A stretch of DNA of 18,309 nt from Erythrobacter sp. (GCA_030731635.1 JANQTR010000093.1:1-18309), one strand, 5' to 3'. Positions 1 to 6,735 are shown, counted from the first letter of the stretch. The notes: generated by a model not told the origin, from the letters alone. A program made the numbers and translations.

Positions 1-2
1 AT

Positions 3-92
3 TGGCGGAGAGGGTGGGATTCGAACCCACGTTACCGTTGCCGGTAAACCGCATTTCGAGTGCGGCGCATTCGACCACTCTGCCACCTCTCC
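3..92 (-). tRNA. tRNA-Ser, anticodon CGA, with encoded CCA
   Basis: Read on the minus strand, the 7-bp acceptor arms GGAGAGG (86-92) and CCTCTCC (7-13) pair perfectly, followed by discriminator G (6) and an encoded CCA (3-5). The anticodon stem CCGCA/TGCGG holds the loop CTCGAAA, giving anticodon CGA (complement at 56-58), which reads the serine codon UCG. A long variable arm (TTACCG-GCAA-CGGTAA) makes it a class II tRNA, as expected for Ser. The T loop TTCGAAT is canonical. It lies divergent to hspQ. No other RNA gene is seen nearby. Confidence 0.97.
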
Positions 93-235
93 GCGAGGCC
101 TGTCGCGTATGTTATGCCACTTGGTCGAAAGCGGCGGGCAACAGGAAGCGCGCCGGTTAGCTGAAGGCCTGCGCCTTGCCAAGTCCAATCACGCCACAAA
201 ATACGGGCATATCTCGCACCTGCACCAAAGGTGTG

Positions 236-263
236 CTTGTTTTGCGAAACCAAAGGTCCATAT
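236..263 (+). promoter_or_regulatory. Candidate heat-shock (sigma-32-like) promoter of hspQ
   Basis: CTTGTT at 236-241 is separated by 14 bases from GTCCATAT at 256-263, resembling the sigma-32 pattern CTTGAA-N13-15-CCCCATNT. If it is used, transcription would start about 270-272, at or beside the hspQ ATG, giving a leaderless or nearly leaderless mRNA. That fits the absence of a Shine-Dalgarno sequence. This was matched by eye, and hspQ being heat-inducible is known from E. coli, not shown here. Confidence 0.3.
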
Positions 264-265
264 TC

Positions 266-277
266 CTCCATATGGAG
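266..277. repeat. Perfect 12-bp palindrome over the hspQ start codon
   Basis: CTCCAT followed directly by ATGGAG forms a perfect 12-bp palindrome whose right half begins with the proposed hspQ ATG. It could be an operator overlapping the transcription start, or chance. No second copy was noticed in the window. Confidence 0.5.
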
Positions 278-652
278 CGCGCAGAGTTCTTCTCAAGCCA
301 GGCCGGGCGGACAATCATCGCCCCGCGCCAGACCCGGGCCCGATTTGGCATCGGCGACGTGGTCCGCCACCGCCTGTTCGCCTTTCGCGGCGTGGTGTTC
401 GATATTGATCCGGTGTTTGCCAATTCGGAAGAATGGTACTTATCGATCCCTGAAGACATTCGCCCTCCGCGCGACCAGCCGTTCTACCACCTGCTCGCGG
501 AAAACGAGGATTCGTCCTACGTTGCCTATGTCAGCCAGGGCAACCTGTTGGCCGATGCCGATGGTGGCCCGGTCGATCACCCAACGGTGGGCCAACTGTT
601 CGATAGTTTCAAGGATGGGCGGTACAAGATGCGCAGATCGCTCACCCACTGA
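272..652 (+). CDS. hspQ: Heat shock protein HspQ (YccV-like, hemimethylated-DNA-binding family)
   Basis: This 126-residue protein matches the HspQ/YccV family. A core of the type RFGIGDVVRHRLFAFRG leads to VVFDIDPVF, then EEWYLSIP, RPPRDQPFYHLL, and a C-terminal YVAYVSQGNLL segment. In E. coli HspQ is a small heat-shock factor that binds hemimethylated DNA and acts as a specificity factor for the Lon protease. The frame is open further upstream (to 176), but the ATG at 272 is preferred because it sits just before the conserved region; the extra upstream residues look unrelated to the family. There is no Shine-Dalgarno, so the start may be leaderless. The gene is slightly longer than the E. 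coli protein, through an N-terminal stretch of about 25 residues. It is divergent from the tRNA-Ser gene and stands alone. Confidence 0.88.
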   Translation: MERAEFFSSQAGRTIIAPRQTRARFGIGDVVRHRLFAFRGVVFDIDPVFANSEEWYLSIPEDIRPPRDQPFYHLLAENEDSSYVAYVSQGNLLADADGGPVDHPTVGQLFDSFKDGRYKMRRSLTH

Positions 653-752
653 TTTGGATGCGGTCGCCGCGGCGTTTGCCTGTCCTGCTTTGCACGTTCT
701 GACCGATTAATAAGTCACGATAGCACGTCACCTTTTTGAAAGGAGAAATGCA

Positions 753-1922
753 ATGCCGGTAGTGGTAGGCAATGCCACGGCGACCGAGCCGGGCGTGAGC
801 GGCTTTAGCGGGAGCGGTTACGCAGGAGTTCGCGGTAGCAATACCGGCACCGGCGTTGGGGTGCGCGGCTTTGCCGATCATAGCGATGGCGTGCGCGGCG
901 ACAGCAAGGATGGCGGCGCGGGCGTACGCGGGATCAGCTACGGCAATAATCATGTTGGTGTCGTTGGCGAAAGCAAGGGTACCGGAAATGGTGTGCTTGG
1001 TATCGCGGACAGCGGTGTGGGCGTTTACGCGATCTCCAAAGCGCGCGGCCACGGCGTTTATGCTGAAGCGCAGAACGGCGTACCTGACGCGCCGATTACC
1101 GGCGGGATCGATGGTCTTGTGGCATCGCGCGCAGCAGTGCTTGGAAAAGGCATGAATATCAGTGTTCTGGGTCTGGTAAACCCCGGCGGCTGGCATCCCG
1201 AACCCGGCTTGTCCTACGCCAGATACTCGATTGGCGTATGCGGGGCGTTCCCATCGCATTATCCCAACAGTGATGCCGGCCGCGAAGCGCCCTTGCCGTG
1301 GGACGTGCCCTTCGTCAGCGCGCGAACCGGCAGCTATCCGCACATCGGGGTCTACGGCCTAGCCAATGGTGCGCTGGTCGGGGTTTGCCCCTTCAGCGGC
1401 GGTTACGGCCTGATTGTGTCAAACACCAAGGGCGGCAAATCTGCAGCGTTTCAAGGCGATGTCGAACTTGAAGGCGACCTCGCCATGAGCGGCGCCGTCC
1501 GGACGCTGGGCCGTGATTGTGCCGAGGCCTTTGATCTCGCCGATGATTGCGTTGGTGAACCCGGGACAGTGCTCGTCGCGGGCGAAGATGGCAGGTTAAG
1601 CCCATGCACCGCCGCATATGACAAGGCGGTGGTCGGGATCGTTTCTGGCGCGGGCGAAGAACGGCCCGGGATCGTGCTGGGCGGCGGCAGGGCAGATGCC
1701 GAAGACTGCGCCCCCATCGCACTGATCGGGAGGGTGTGGTGCAAGGTCGATGCGAGCTTTGGTGCGATCAAGCTGGGCGATATGCTGACGACGTCACCCA
1801 CGCCGGGCCATGCGATGAAGGCCGCTGACAAAATGCGCGCGCCCGGAAGCATCATTGGCAAGGCGTTGAAATCGATTCCGCAAGGATGCGGGATGGTGCC
1901 GGTTCTGGTGGCACTGCAATAG
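753..1922 (+). CDS. Glycine-rich GVxG-repeat protein with phage tail-appendage-like C-terminal domain
   Basis: This is a 389-residue protein of uncertain function. Residues about 14-110 hold some nine imperfect repeats of 9-13 residues built on GV-x-G (GVSGFS, GVRGSN, GVRGFA, GVRGDS, GVRGIS, GVVGES, GVLGIA, GVYAIS, GVYAEA), a pattern that often forms beta-solenoid or trimeric fibre shafts. A middle region has a second weak run (GVYGLANGALVGV). The last 140 residues contain PGTVLV, YDKAVVGIVS, ALIGRVWCKVD, LGDMLTTSPTPGHAMKA and IIGKALK. They resemble the C-terminal domains of phage tail-fibre or neck-appendage proteins and related bacterial proteins, some of which act as intramolecular chaperones; this is from memory of family patterns. 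There is no signal peptide and no membrane segment. AGGAG lies 7 bases before the ATG. No phage genes flank it. Confidence 0.75.
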   Translation: MPVVVGNATATEPGVSGFSGSGYAGVRGSNTGTGVGVRGFADHSDGVRGDSKDGGAGVRGISYGNNHVGVVGESKGTGNGVLGIADSGVGVYAISKARGHGVYAEAQNGVPDAPITGGIDGLVASRAAVLGKGMNISVLGLVNPGGWHPEPGLSYARYSIGVCGAFPSHYPNSDAGREAPLPWDVPFVSARTGSYPHIGVYGLANGALVGVCPFSGGYGLIVSNTKGGKSAAFQGDVELEGDLAMSGAVRTLGRDCAEAFDLADDCVGEPGTVLVAGEDGRLSPCTAAYDKAVVGIVSGAGEERPGIVLGGGRADAEDCAPIALIGRVWCKVDASFGAIKLGDMLTTSPTPGHAMKAADKMRAPGSIIGKALKSIPQGCGMVPVLVALQ

Positions 1923-1940
1923 GCCCAATCCGCCATCCTG

Positions 1941-1968
1941 CCGCGCCCTGTGCCCTTGATCGGCGCGG
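1941..1968. terminator. Hairpin between convergent genes, possible weak terminator
   Basis: CCGCGCC (1941-1947) and GGCGCGG (1962-1968) form a perfect 7-bp stem around a 14-base loop, between the ends of the repeat-protein gene and the ABC permease gene. No T-run follows on either strand, so intrinsic termination is doubtful. Confidence 0.3.
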
Positions 1969-2006
1969 TTGCGAGCGCTTGACCTGTACCCGGTAGTGAG
2001 GGCGAT

Positions 2007-2909
2007 TCAGGTCTTGAGCTTCCAGCCCGAACGCAGCAGCGCATAGACGCCAACAGCCAAAGCCCCATTCAACAACAATAATCCGCCTCCTGCAGCCGCA
2101 ACGGCTGGAGCGCTGCCAATGTCGCTGGAACCCAGAAAGCCATAACGGAAGCCGGAAATGACGTAGAAAAAAGGATTTGCCCGGCTGATCCACTGAAACG
2201 CCGGATCAAGGTTTTCGATCACGTAAAACGTGCCTGACAGCAGCGATAGCGGGGCGATGATAAAATTGGTCACTGCAGCGTTGTGATCGAATTTCTCGGC
2301 CCAGATCGACGTCGCCAGCCCTAGTGTTGCCAGCAGCAATGAGCCCATCAAGCCGAACCACACGACTGCCCACGGATGCGCCATGCTCAGTGACACGCTA
2401 GGCCATAGCGCCATTGCCAGCGCCACGGCGCAGCCCACCGCAAAGGCGCGGGTTATGGCCGCAGCCAGAATTCCGCCCATCAACTCGCCCGGCGACAGCG
2501 GCGGCATCAGCAGGTCGATGATCGTCCCCTGCATCTTGCCCGACAGCAGCGAGAACGACGAGTTGGCGAACGCATTCTGCATCATCGCCATCACAATCAG
2601 CCCCGGTGCGACAAAGCTGGCAAACGGAACGCCAAGGACTTCGCGCCCAGCGCGGCCCAGTGCGACGGTGAAAATCACCAGAAACAGCAGCGTGGTAAAG
2701 GCCGGAGCCCAGATCGTTTGCGTCTGCACCTTGAGAAATCGGCGCACCTCCTTCATATAGAGGGCAAGCAAGCCCACGCGATTGATCCCGGTAATTACCG
2801 GAACACCGCGCGGGGCAAACCGGGTGCTCCCGCCGGTCTTGTCAGCAGGCGTCTTTTCAGTCACGGGAGCAACCTTCGCAGGCGGGTTTGCAGGGGCAGG
2901 TTCGGCCAT
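2007..2909 (-). CDS. ABC-2 type transporter permease
   Basis: This 300-residue inner-membrane protein has a proline- and alanine-rich cytoplasmic N-terminus of about 40 residues. About six hydrophobic segments follow, starting with TTLLFLVIFTVALG. The ABC-2 signature region (SPGELMGGILAAAITRAF; LSLLSGTFYVIENL, then WISRANPFFYVISGFRYGF) matches YadH-type permeases, which pair with a separate ATPase to export lipids, polysaccharides or drugs. No ATP-binding partner lies next to it in this window, so the substrate cannot be inferred. The frame extends to a GTG at 2963, but the ATG at 2909 gives the usual length; neither start has a convincing Shine-Dalgarno. It is divergent from gcrA (71 bases between starts) and convergent with the repeat-protein gene. 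Confidence 0.88.
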   Translation of the reverse strand: MAEPAPANPPAKVAPVTEKTPADKTGGSTRFAPRGVPVITGINRVGLLALYMKEVRRFLKVQTQTIWAPAFTTLLFLVIFTVALGRAGREVLGVPFASFVAPGLIVMAMMQNAFANSSFSLLSGKMQGTIIDLLMPPLSPGELMGGILAAAITRAFAVGCAVALAMALWPSVSLSMAHPWAVVWFGLMGSLLLATLGLATSIWAEKFDHNAAVTNFIIAPLSLLSGTFYVIENLDPAFQWISRANPFFYVISGFRYGFLGSSDIGSAPAVAAAGGGLLLLNGALAVGVYALLRSGWKLKT

Positions 2910-2980
2910 GGCACGGATGCCTAGGCTGCGCAGCTTCCGCTGACAAGCATCAGTGGCGAACACAGGAACAGGTAGAACAT

Positions 2981-3697
2981 ATGAGCTGGACGGACGAGCG
3001 CATCGGGACGCTCAAGAAAATGTGGGAAGGCGGCGCCACCGCCAGCGAGATCGCGACCGAACTCGGCGGGGTCAGCCGCAATGCGGTGATCGGCAAGGCG
3101 CACAGGCTCGGGTTGAAAGCTCGTCCCTCCCCGGTCAAGGCCAACGATAAGAAGAAAACGGCAGCTCCAGCCAGAAAGGCCGCTGCGCCGCCCCCGCGCG
3201 CGCCAGCCGAACCACGCAGTGAGCCGGCCGAGCGCGCCGTTAGCGGAACGGCCGAACGCGCCGCGCCGCGCGCTGCCCCCGTGTCTGCACGTGCCCAGTC
3301 CGCCGATGACAGCGTGGCAGATGCCCCTTCGCAGCCGGTGCCCAATCCCGTGCCCGACTTGCCCAAGATTGTCTCAGTCGGCCCCGGTGGCTTTTTGCGA
3401 CAAGGGCCTGGCGATCAACAGGCCCCGATCCCACCCGCGCCGCCGCGCCGTCTCGTCCCAGCCAAGCCAAGCGCCGATATTGCGGGTAAGACCAGCCTGC
3501 TCGACCTGTCGGAGAAGGTGTGCCGTTGGCCGATGGGCCACCCGGGTGAGGCCGATTTCCACTTCTGCGGCGTGGCTGTGAACCCGGGCTTCCCCTATTG
3601 CGTCGAACATTGCGGGCGCGCCTATCAAGCGCAGCTGCCACGCGGGGTACGCCGTCCGCCTCCGCCGCTGCCGTTCGGTGGACCCAGAGTTCGCTGA
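2981..3697 (+). CDS. gcrA: GcrA cell-cycle regulator
   Basis: The N-terminal 45 residues (MSWTDERIGTLKKMWEGG, then TASEIATELGG and SRNAVIGKAHRLGL) are the helix-turn-helix signature of GcrA. In Caulobacter GcrA binds the housekeeping sigma factor and activates promoters carrying methylated GANTC sites, linking CcrM methylation to cell-cycle transcription. The C-terminal domain starts near residue 175 (LLDLSEKVCRWPMGHPG) with Cys181 and ends in FHFCG, FPYCVEHCGRAY, the sigma-interaction region of the family. At 238 residues it is longer than the Caulobacter protein (about 173), because of an alanine/proline-rich low-complexity linker over residues 48-170. The ATG at 2981 has AGG 8 bases upstream. 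Divergent from the permease gene. No GANTC was seen in its own 71-base upstream gap. Confidence 0.96.
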   Translation: MSWTDERIGTLKKMWEGGATASEIATELGGVSRNAVIGKAHRLGLKARPSPVKANDKKKTAAPARKAAAPPPRAPAEPRSEPAERAVSGTAERAAPRAAPVSARAQSADDSVADAPSQPVPNPVPDLPKIVSVGPGGFLRQGPGDQQAPIPPAPPRRLVPAKPSADIAGKTSLLDLSEKVCRWPMGHPGEADFHFCGVAVNPGFPYCVEHCGRAYQAQLPRGVRRPPPPLPFGGPRVR

Positions 3698-3735
3698 ACG
3701 CGTTCGCTGAAGGCTTAGCCTAGACGCGTGCGCTG

Positions 3736-3759
3736 ACCCGGTGGATTGATTCACCGGGT
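3736..3759. promoter_or_regulatory. 24-bp inverted repeat with a GANTC site upstream of the DUF481 gene
   Basis: Arms ACCCGGTG (3736-3743) and CACCGGGT (3752-3759) are perfect 8-bp inverted repeats with an 8-base centre. As RNA the stem can extend to 10 bp with a TTGA tetraloop. GATTC (3748-3752), a CcrM-type GANTC site, lies in the centre and right arm. A weak promoter could overlap: TTGATT (3746-3751) and GATCAT (3771-3776), spacer 19. No T-run follows, so a simple gcrA terminator is less likely than an operator. Confidence 0.5.
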
Positions 3760-3793
3760 AAGAGATGTGCGATCATGCTACCTTGGTAAAATC

Positions 3794-3799
3794 AGGGGA
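3794..3799 (+). promoter_or_regulatory. Ribosome binding site fixing a GTG start
   Basis: AGGGGA at 3794-3799 lies 6 bases before the GTG at 3806 and decides the start of the DUF481 gene. Upstream in-frame TTG (3746) and GTG (3767) codons have no comparable site. Confidence 0.6.
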
Positions 3800-3805
3800 A
3801 CCTGT

Positions 3806-4735
3806 GTGAATTTTTCTACTTTTGCGGTCAGTGCAACAGCGCTTGGCCTTGCCGCCGGCATACCGTCCACGGCCCAAGCCGCCCTACCCGAGCCGATTCG
3901 TGCAATAATCGATGCGGCCATCGCCACCGGGGACGAAGCAAAGGTTCGCACAGTCATCGAACTGGCCCGTGCCACCAACCCTGCCGATGCGGCCGAACTC
4001 GATGCGATCGTGGATGCCTACGACGCCGACCTTGAAACGAGCGCCCAAGCCGCTGCTGCCGCAAGGCAAGAGGCCATCCGCAGCGCCGGACTATTTTCCA
4101 ACTGGTCCGGCAAAGGCGAACTCGGCGCGTTCCGGTCGACCGGTAATGCGAGCAATACCGGCATCACAGCCGGGCTTGCCCTGACCCGTGAGGGCATCAA
4201 ATGGCGCCACAAGCTGTCGGGCCGCGCGGATTACCAGGAAACCGAAGGCGTGGTAACGCGCGAGCAGTATCGCGCCGCGTATGAGCCGAATTACAAACTC
4301 TCCGACCGGCTTTACGCCTATGGGCTTGCGCAATACGAACGTGACCCGTTTCAGGGTTTTTCCGCGCGCTATTCGGCCTCAGGCGGGCTTGGCTACGATG
4401 TGCTGACGGGCCCGGCAATGACCCTGTCGGTCAAGGCTGGCCCGGCATGGCGTCGCACCGAGCTGGTGGATGGCACCAGCAGCAGCAGTATTGCTGGCCT
4501 TGCTGCCGCCGATTTCGATTGGCGCTTGGCAGAGACGATATCCGTGACGCAAGATGCCAGAGCTTTGGTGCAATCGGGCAGCAGCACGCTGGTTTCCGAT
4601 ACTGGCCTTGTGGCCAATGTTTCTGGCAACCTGTCAGTGCGCCTATCTTATACGATCGAACATGACACGGCCCCGCCGCCGGGAGCAATCAAGACGGACA
4701 CGCTCAGCCGGGTGACACTGATCTACGATTTCTGA
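3806..4735 (+). CDS. DUF481 (YdiY-like) outer-membrane beta-barrel protein
   Basis: This 309-residue exported protein has a hydrophobic leader ending at ...IPSTAQA, probably cleaved before ALPEP. An alanine-rich helical stretch follows (about residues 25-95), then the DUF481 barrel, beginning near FSNWSGKGELGAFRSTGN. The barrel contains the alternating strands KWRHKLSGRADYQETEG and LYAYGLAQYERDPFQGFSARYSASGGLGYDV, and a final strand ending in LIYDF. The terminal Phe is the usual outer-membrane insertion signal. The family is described as salt-induced in E. coli (YdiY), with unknown substrate. The leader has no basic residue from the GTG start at 3806. A GTG at 3767 would add R, K and R, so the longer form deserves consideration, although its ribosome site is weaker. 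It lies directly downstream of gcrA and an inverted repeat carrying GATTC. Confidence 0.85.
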   Translation: MNFSTFAVSATALGLAAGIPSTAQAALPEPIRAIIDAAIATGDEAKVRTVIELARATNPADAAELDAIVDAYDADLETSAQAAAAARQEAIRSAGLFSNWSGKGELGAFRSTGNASNTGITAGLALTREGIKWRHKLSGRADYQETEGVVTREQYRAAYEPNYKLSDRLYAYGLAQYERDPFQGFSARYSASGGLGYDVLTGPAMTLSVKAGPAWRRTELVDGTSSSSIAGLAAADFDWRLAETISVTQDARALVQSGSSTLVSDTGLVANVSGNLSVRLSYTIEHDTAPPPGAIKTDTLSRVTLIYDF

Positions 4736-4785
4736 ACGATTTAGAACGTGAGCGCGGTTTAGAGTTGGGCAAGACATTTGCGCTA

Positions 4786-4810
4786 AGGCCTCCCGGTGTA
4801 AAGGAGGCCT
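4786..4810 (+). promoter_or_regulatory. Hairpin sequestering the Shine-Dalgarno of the diguanylate cyclase gene
   Basis: AGGCCTCC (4786-4793) pairs perfectly with GGAGGCCT (4803-4810) around a 9-base loop. The right arm contains most of AAGGAGG (4801-4807), an almost full-length Shine-Dalgarno 9 bases before the ATG at 4817. In the folded mRNA the ribosome site would be hidden. No T-run follows, so it is not a terminator. A thermometer, a protein-binding or a ligand-responsive switch are all possible; nothing distinguishes them from sequence. Confidence 0.65.
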
Positions 4811-4816
4811 CGAACA

Positions 4817-6013
4817 ATGGCTGAAATGTCGGATTTGGTTGCGGGAGGCTACTACGCCTCGACGGCCTTGTTCGGCTTGGGCGGTTTGGGGTTCGCTCTG
4901 GCAACGCGCGATCGGCTTTATGCCTATTTTGCGATGCATGCTCTGGCCGTGGGTGCGCTCGCTCTGACGTTTCCGCCGGTTTCACCGGCTGCCGATGCGG
5001 TCGAACCCTGGCATATCGCGTGCCGAATGGCCGCCGAAGGCATGGTGGTTGCCACAACCGGGCTTGGCCTCAGGCAATTGCTTGCCCCATGCCTTTCGGG
5101 TGTGTTGAAATGGGGGATCAGAGCCGTCTTTCCGATTGGCTTGGTCGCTTCGGCCAGCTCAATCTGGTCCCTGTTCAACATCGACACCGGTGCAATCTAT
5201 GGCCTTGTGATGCTGATCGTCATCGCCGTCATAGTGACGGGGTTGGTGGTGGGCATTGCGCGCGGTTACAGGGAAGCGATGTGGGTCGCCATCGCACTAA
5301 CCCCATTACTGGCTGTCGGCGCAACCGCTGCGGCAATGGAAGCCTTCGCTCTGGGATCAATGCAGACCTATGCAGAGGGCATATTGACCGGCTTCGCCTT
5401 CGAACTGCTCTGCGGTTCGGGGCTGCTGGCCGCGCATTTCAGCCGCACTCTGAACGAACGCGACACCGCACGCGCAGAAGCAATCGCAGCCCGCATCATC
5501 AGCGAAATCGATCCACTGACCGGAATCGCCAATCGCCGCGCATTTGATGTCGAACTGCACGCCCGCCCGCACGAACGCTACACCGCGTTGGCGCTGATTG
5601 ATTGCGATCACTTCAAGCGGGTCAATGACCAGTTTGGCCATGCAACCGGTGATGCGGTCCTACAATCGATCGCGCGCTGCCTGGTTTGGACACCGGGCAA
5701 GGCGATGCGGATTGGCGGGGAGGAGTTCGCGATCTTTCTGACCGGGTCGGAATGGCAGCGCGAGCTTGAACTGTTGCGAGAGATGATCCCCTTCCAAACC
5801 AACCAGGCGATCGCACGATCACAGGATTCGCAGGGGGTCACTATCAGCATTGGTGCAGTTGAATTGCTGGAGGGTATGCCAGCTGAAACCGCCTTGGTCC
5901 TTGCGGACGACGCATTATACCGTGCCAAACATCAGGGCCGAAATCGGCTGGAAATTCATCAATCTGGCAGTGCAGCCGAGTCCATTGATGATCCGGTAGC
6001 CTGCGCCGCCTGA
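4817..6013 (+). CDS. Membrane diguanylate cyclase (seven hydrophobic segments plus GGDEF domain)
   Basis: This 398-residue protein would make cyclic di-GMP from two GTP. Seven hydrophobic segments cover residues about 8-208 (roughly 8-29, 33-52, 71-90, 103-121, 126-148, 155-176 and 185-208), resembling 7TM sensory modules but with no extracellular sensor domain. A short helix links to the GGDEF domain, which starts at DPLTGIANRRAF (residue 232). It has metal and substrate residues in DCDHFKRVND (262-271) and the active-site signature GGEEF at 300-304. The inhibitory RxxD site is missing: the aligned residues are WTPG, so classical product feedback is not expected. There is no EAL domain. AAGGAGG lies 9 bases before the ATG but inside a perfect hairpin. 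The gene is convergent with the spermidine-synthase-like gene, with 16 bases between stop codons. Confidence 0.94.
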   Translation: MAEMSDLVAGGYYASTALFGLGGLGFALATRDRLYAYFAMHALAVGALALTFPPVSPAADAVEPWHIACRMAAEGMVVATTGLGLRQLLAPCLSGVLKWGIRAVFPIGLVASASSIWSLFNIDTGAIYGLVMLIVIAVIVTGLVVGIARGYREAMWVAIALTPLLAVGATAAAMEAFALGSMQTYAEGILTGFAFELLCGSGLLAAHFSRTLNERDTARAEAIAARIISEIDPLTGIANRRAFDVELHARPHERYTALALIDCDHFKRVNDQFGHATGDAVLQSIARCLVWTPGKAMRIGGEEFAIFLTGSEWQRELELLREMIPFQTNQAIARSQDSQGVTISIGAVELLEGMPAETALVLADDALYRAKHQGRNRLEIHQSGSAAESIDDPVACAA

Positions 6014-6029
6014 GCATTCTGCGCAGCGT

Positions 6030-6710
6030 TCAGCCCTTCTGCGCGAACCAGATGATGTGATGGGCACCCTTGTTGTTCGGGCGTGAGCGAACTTTCCACT
6101 CAACGATATCAAGGCCGGTGTCGTGCAACCGCTTGCGGAACGCAGGGTCGGGGCCAGCTGACCACACCGCCAGTATGCCGCCCGGCATCAACGCATCGCG
6201 CGCCTTGGCCAGCCCGGTGCGCGAATAGATGCGATTATTTGCGTCGCGCACGATCCCGTCCGGGCCATTGTCGACATCGAGCAAAATTGCGTCAAACTTC
6301 CCGCAGGTGCCGTCATTGGCATCGTCGATCAATGCCGCGACATCGCAGATTTTGAGATCTAGGCGTGGGTCTGTCAGACCGTCGCCGGTCAGTTCTGCCA
6401 TCGGTCCTTTGGCCCAGTCGATGATCGCCTCTGAAATTTCCGCGATGATGATCTGCGCCTTGTCACCCAGTCGGGCGCGGGCCGCGCGGTAGGTGAAGCC
6501 CATGCCATACCCGCCGATCAGGATACGGGCGTCGGTCTTGCCCAACCGGTCGATAGTGAGTTCGGCCAGCTGTTCTTCAGAAAAGCGCATTCGCGAGCTC
6601 ATCAGCTCGTTGCGCCCCATCACGATCATGAAATGGCCTGCGTGCGCGTAGAGTTCGAGCAATTCGCCATCAGCGATCTTGGCGCTGGCGAGGAGTTCGC
6701 GTTTGAGCAT
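6030..6710 (-). CDS. Spermidine-synthase-like SAM-dependent transferase
   Basis: This 226-residue Rossmann-fold protein has motif I GGYGMG at residues 66-71, the acidic motif II residue in IIIAEIS (Glu91), and DVDNGPDG at 145-152, where true spermidine synthases carry a DxTDPxGP-type loop. It is related to the SpeE-like proteins often named spermidine synthase. The changed loop and shorter length (E. coli SpeE is about 288) argue that polyamine synthesis is not certain; a methyltransferase is possible. The first 55 residues (ELLELYAHAGHFMIVMGRNELMSS) match the N-terminal beta region of this group. AAGGA precedes the ATG by 6 bases. It lies downstream of pnp but is separated from it by an intrinsic terminator, so it is probably transcribed on its own. 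Confidence 0.75.
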   Translation of the reverse strand: MLKRELLASAKIADGELLELYAHAGHFMIVMGRNELMSSRMRFSEEQLAELTIDRLGKTDARILIGGYGMGFTYRAARARLGDKAQIIIAEISEAIIDWAKGPMAELTGDGLTDPRLDLKICDVAALIDDANDGTCGKFDAILLDVDNGPDGIVRDANNRIYSRTGLAKARDALMPGGILAVWSAGPDPAFRKRLHDTGLDIVEWKVRSRPNNKGAHHIIWFAQKG

Positions 6711-6735
6711 GGTGGTCCTTTACGCCCCCTGGCAT

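Noticed and set aside
176..271. Longer hspQ start
   Set aside because: The 32 extra residues do not resemble the family and have no ribosome site; the ATG at 272 fits family length better.
753..1080. Repeats in the GVxG gene taken as a CRISPR or tandem DNA array
   Set aside because: The repetition is at the protein level with variable unit length and sequence; there are no constant repeats with unique spacers.
642..1343. 233-residue minus-strand frame opposite the repeat protein
   Set aside because: The plus-strand frame has a good ribosome site, repeats and a recognisable C-terminus; the antisense frame is a by-product of the same repeats.
753..1922. Prophage remnant
   Set aside because: Only one phage-like domain is present; no integrase, capsid, portal or lysis genes and no attachment-site duplication at the nearby tRNA-Ser were seen.
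4786..4810. The hairpin before the cyclase gene as terminator of the DUF481 gene
   Set aside because: No T-run follows on either strand, and the right arm is the ribosome site of the next gene.
6001..6026. CTGCGC/GCGCAG inverted repeat at the end of the cyclase gene as a terminator
   Set aside because: Only a 6-bp stem with a 14-base loop, overlapping the stop codon and without T-run; too weak to call.
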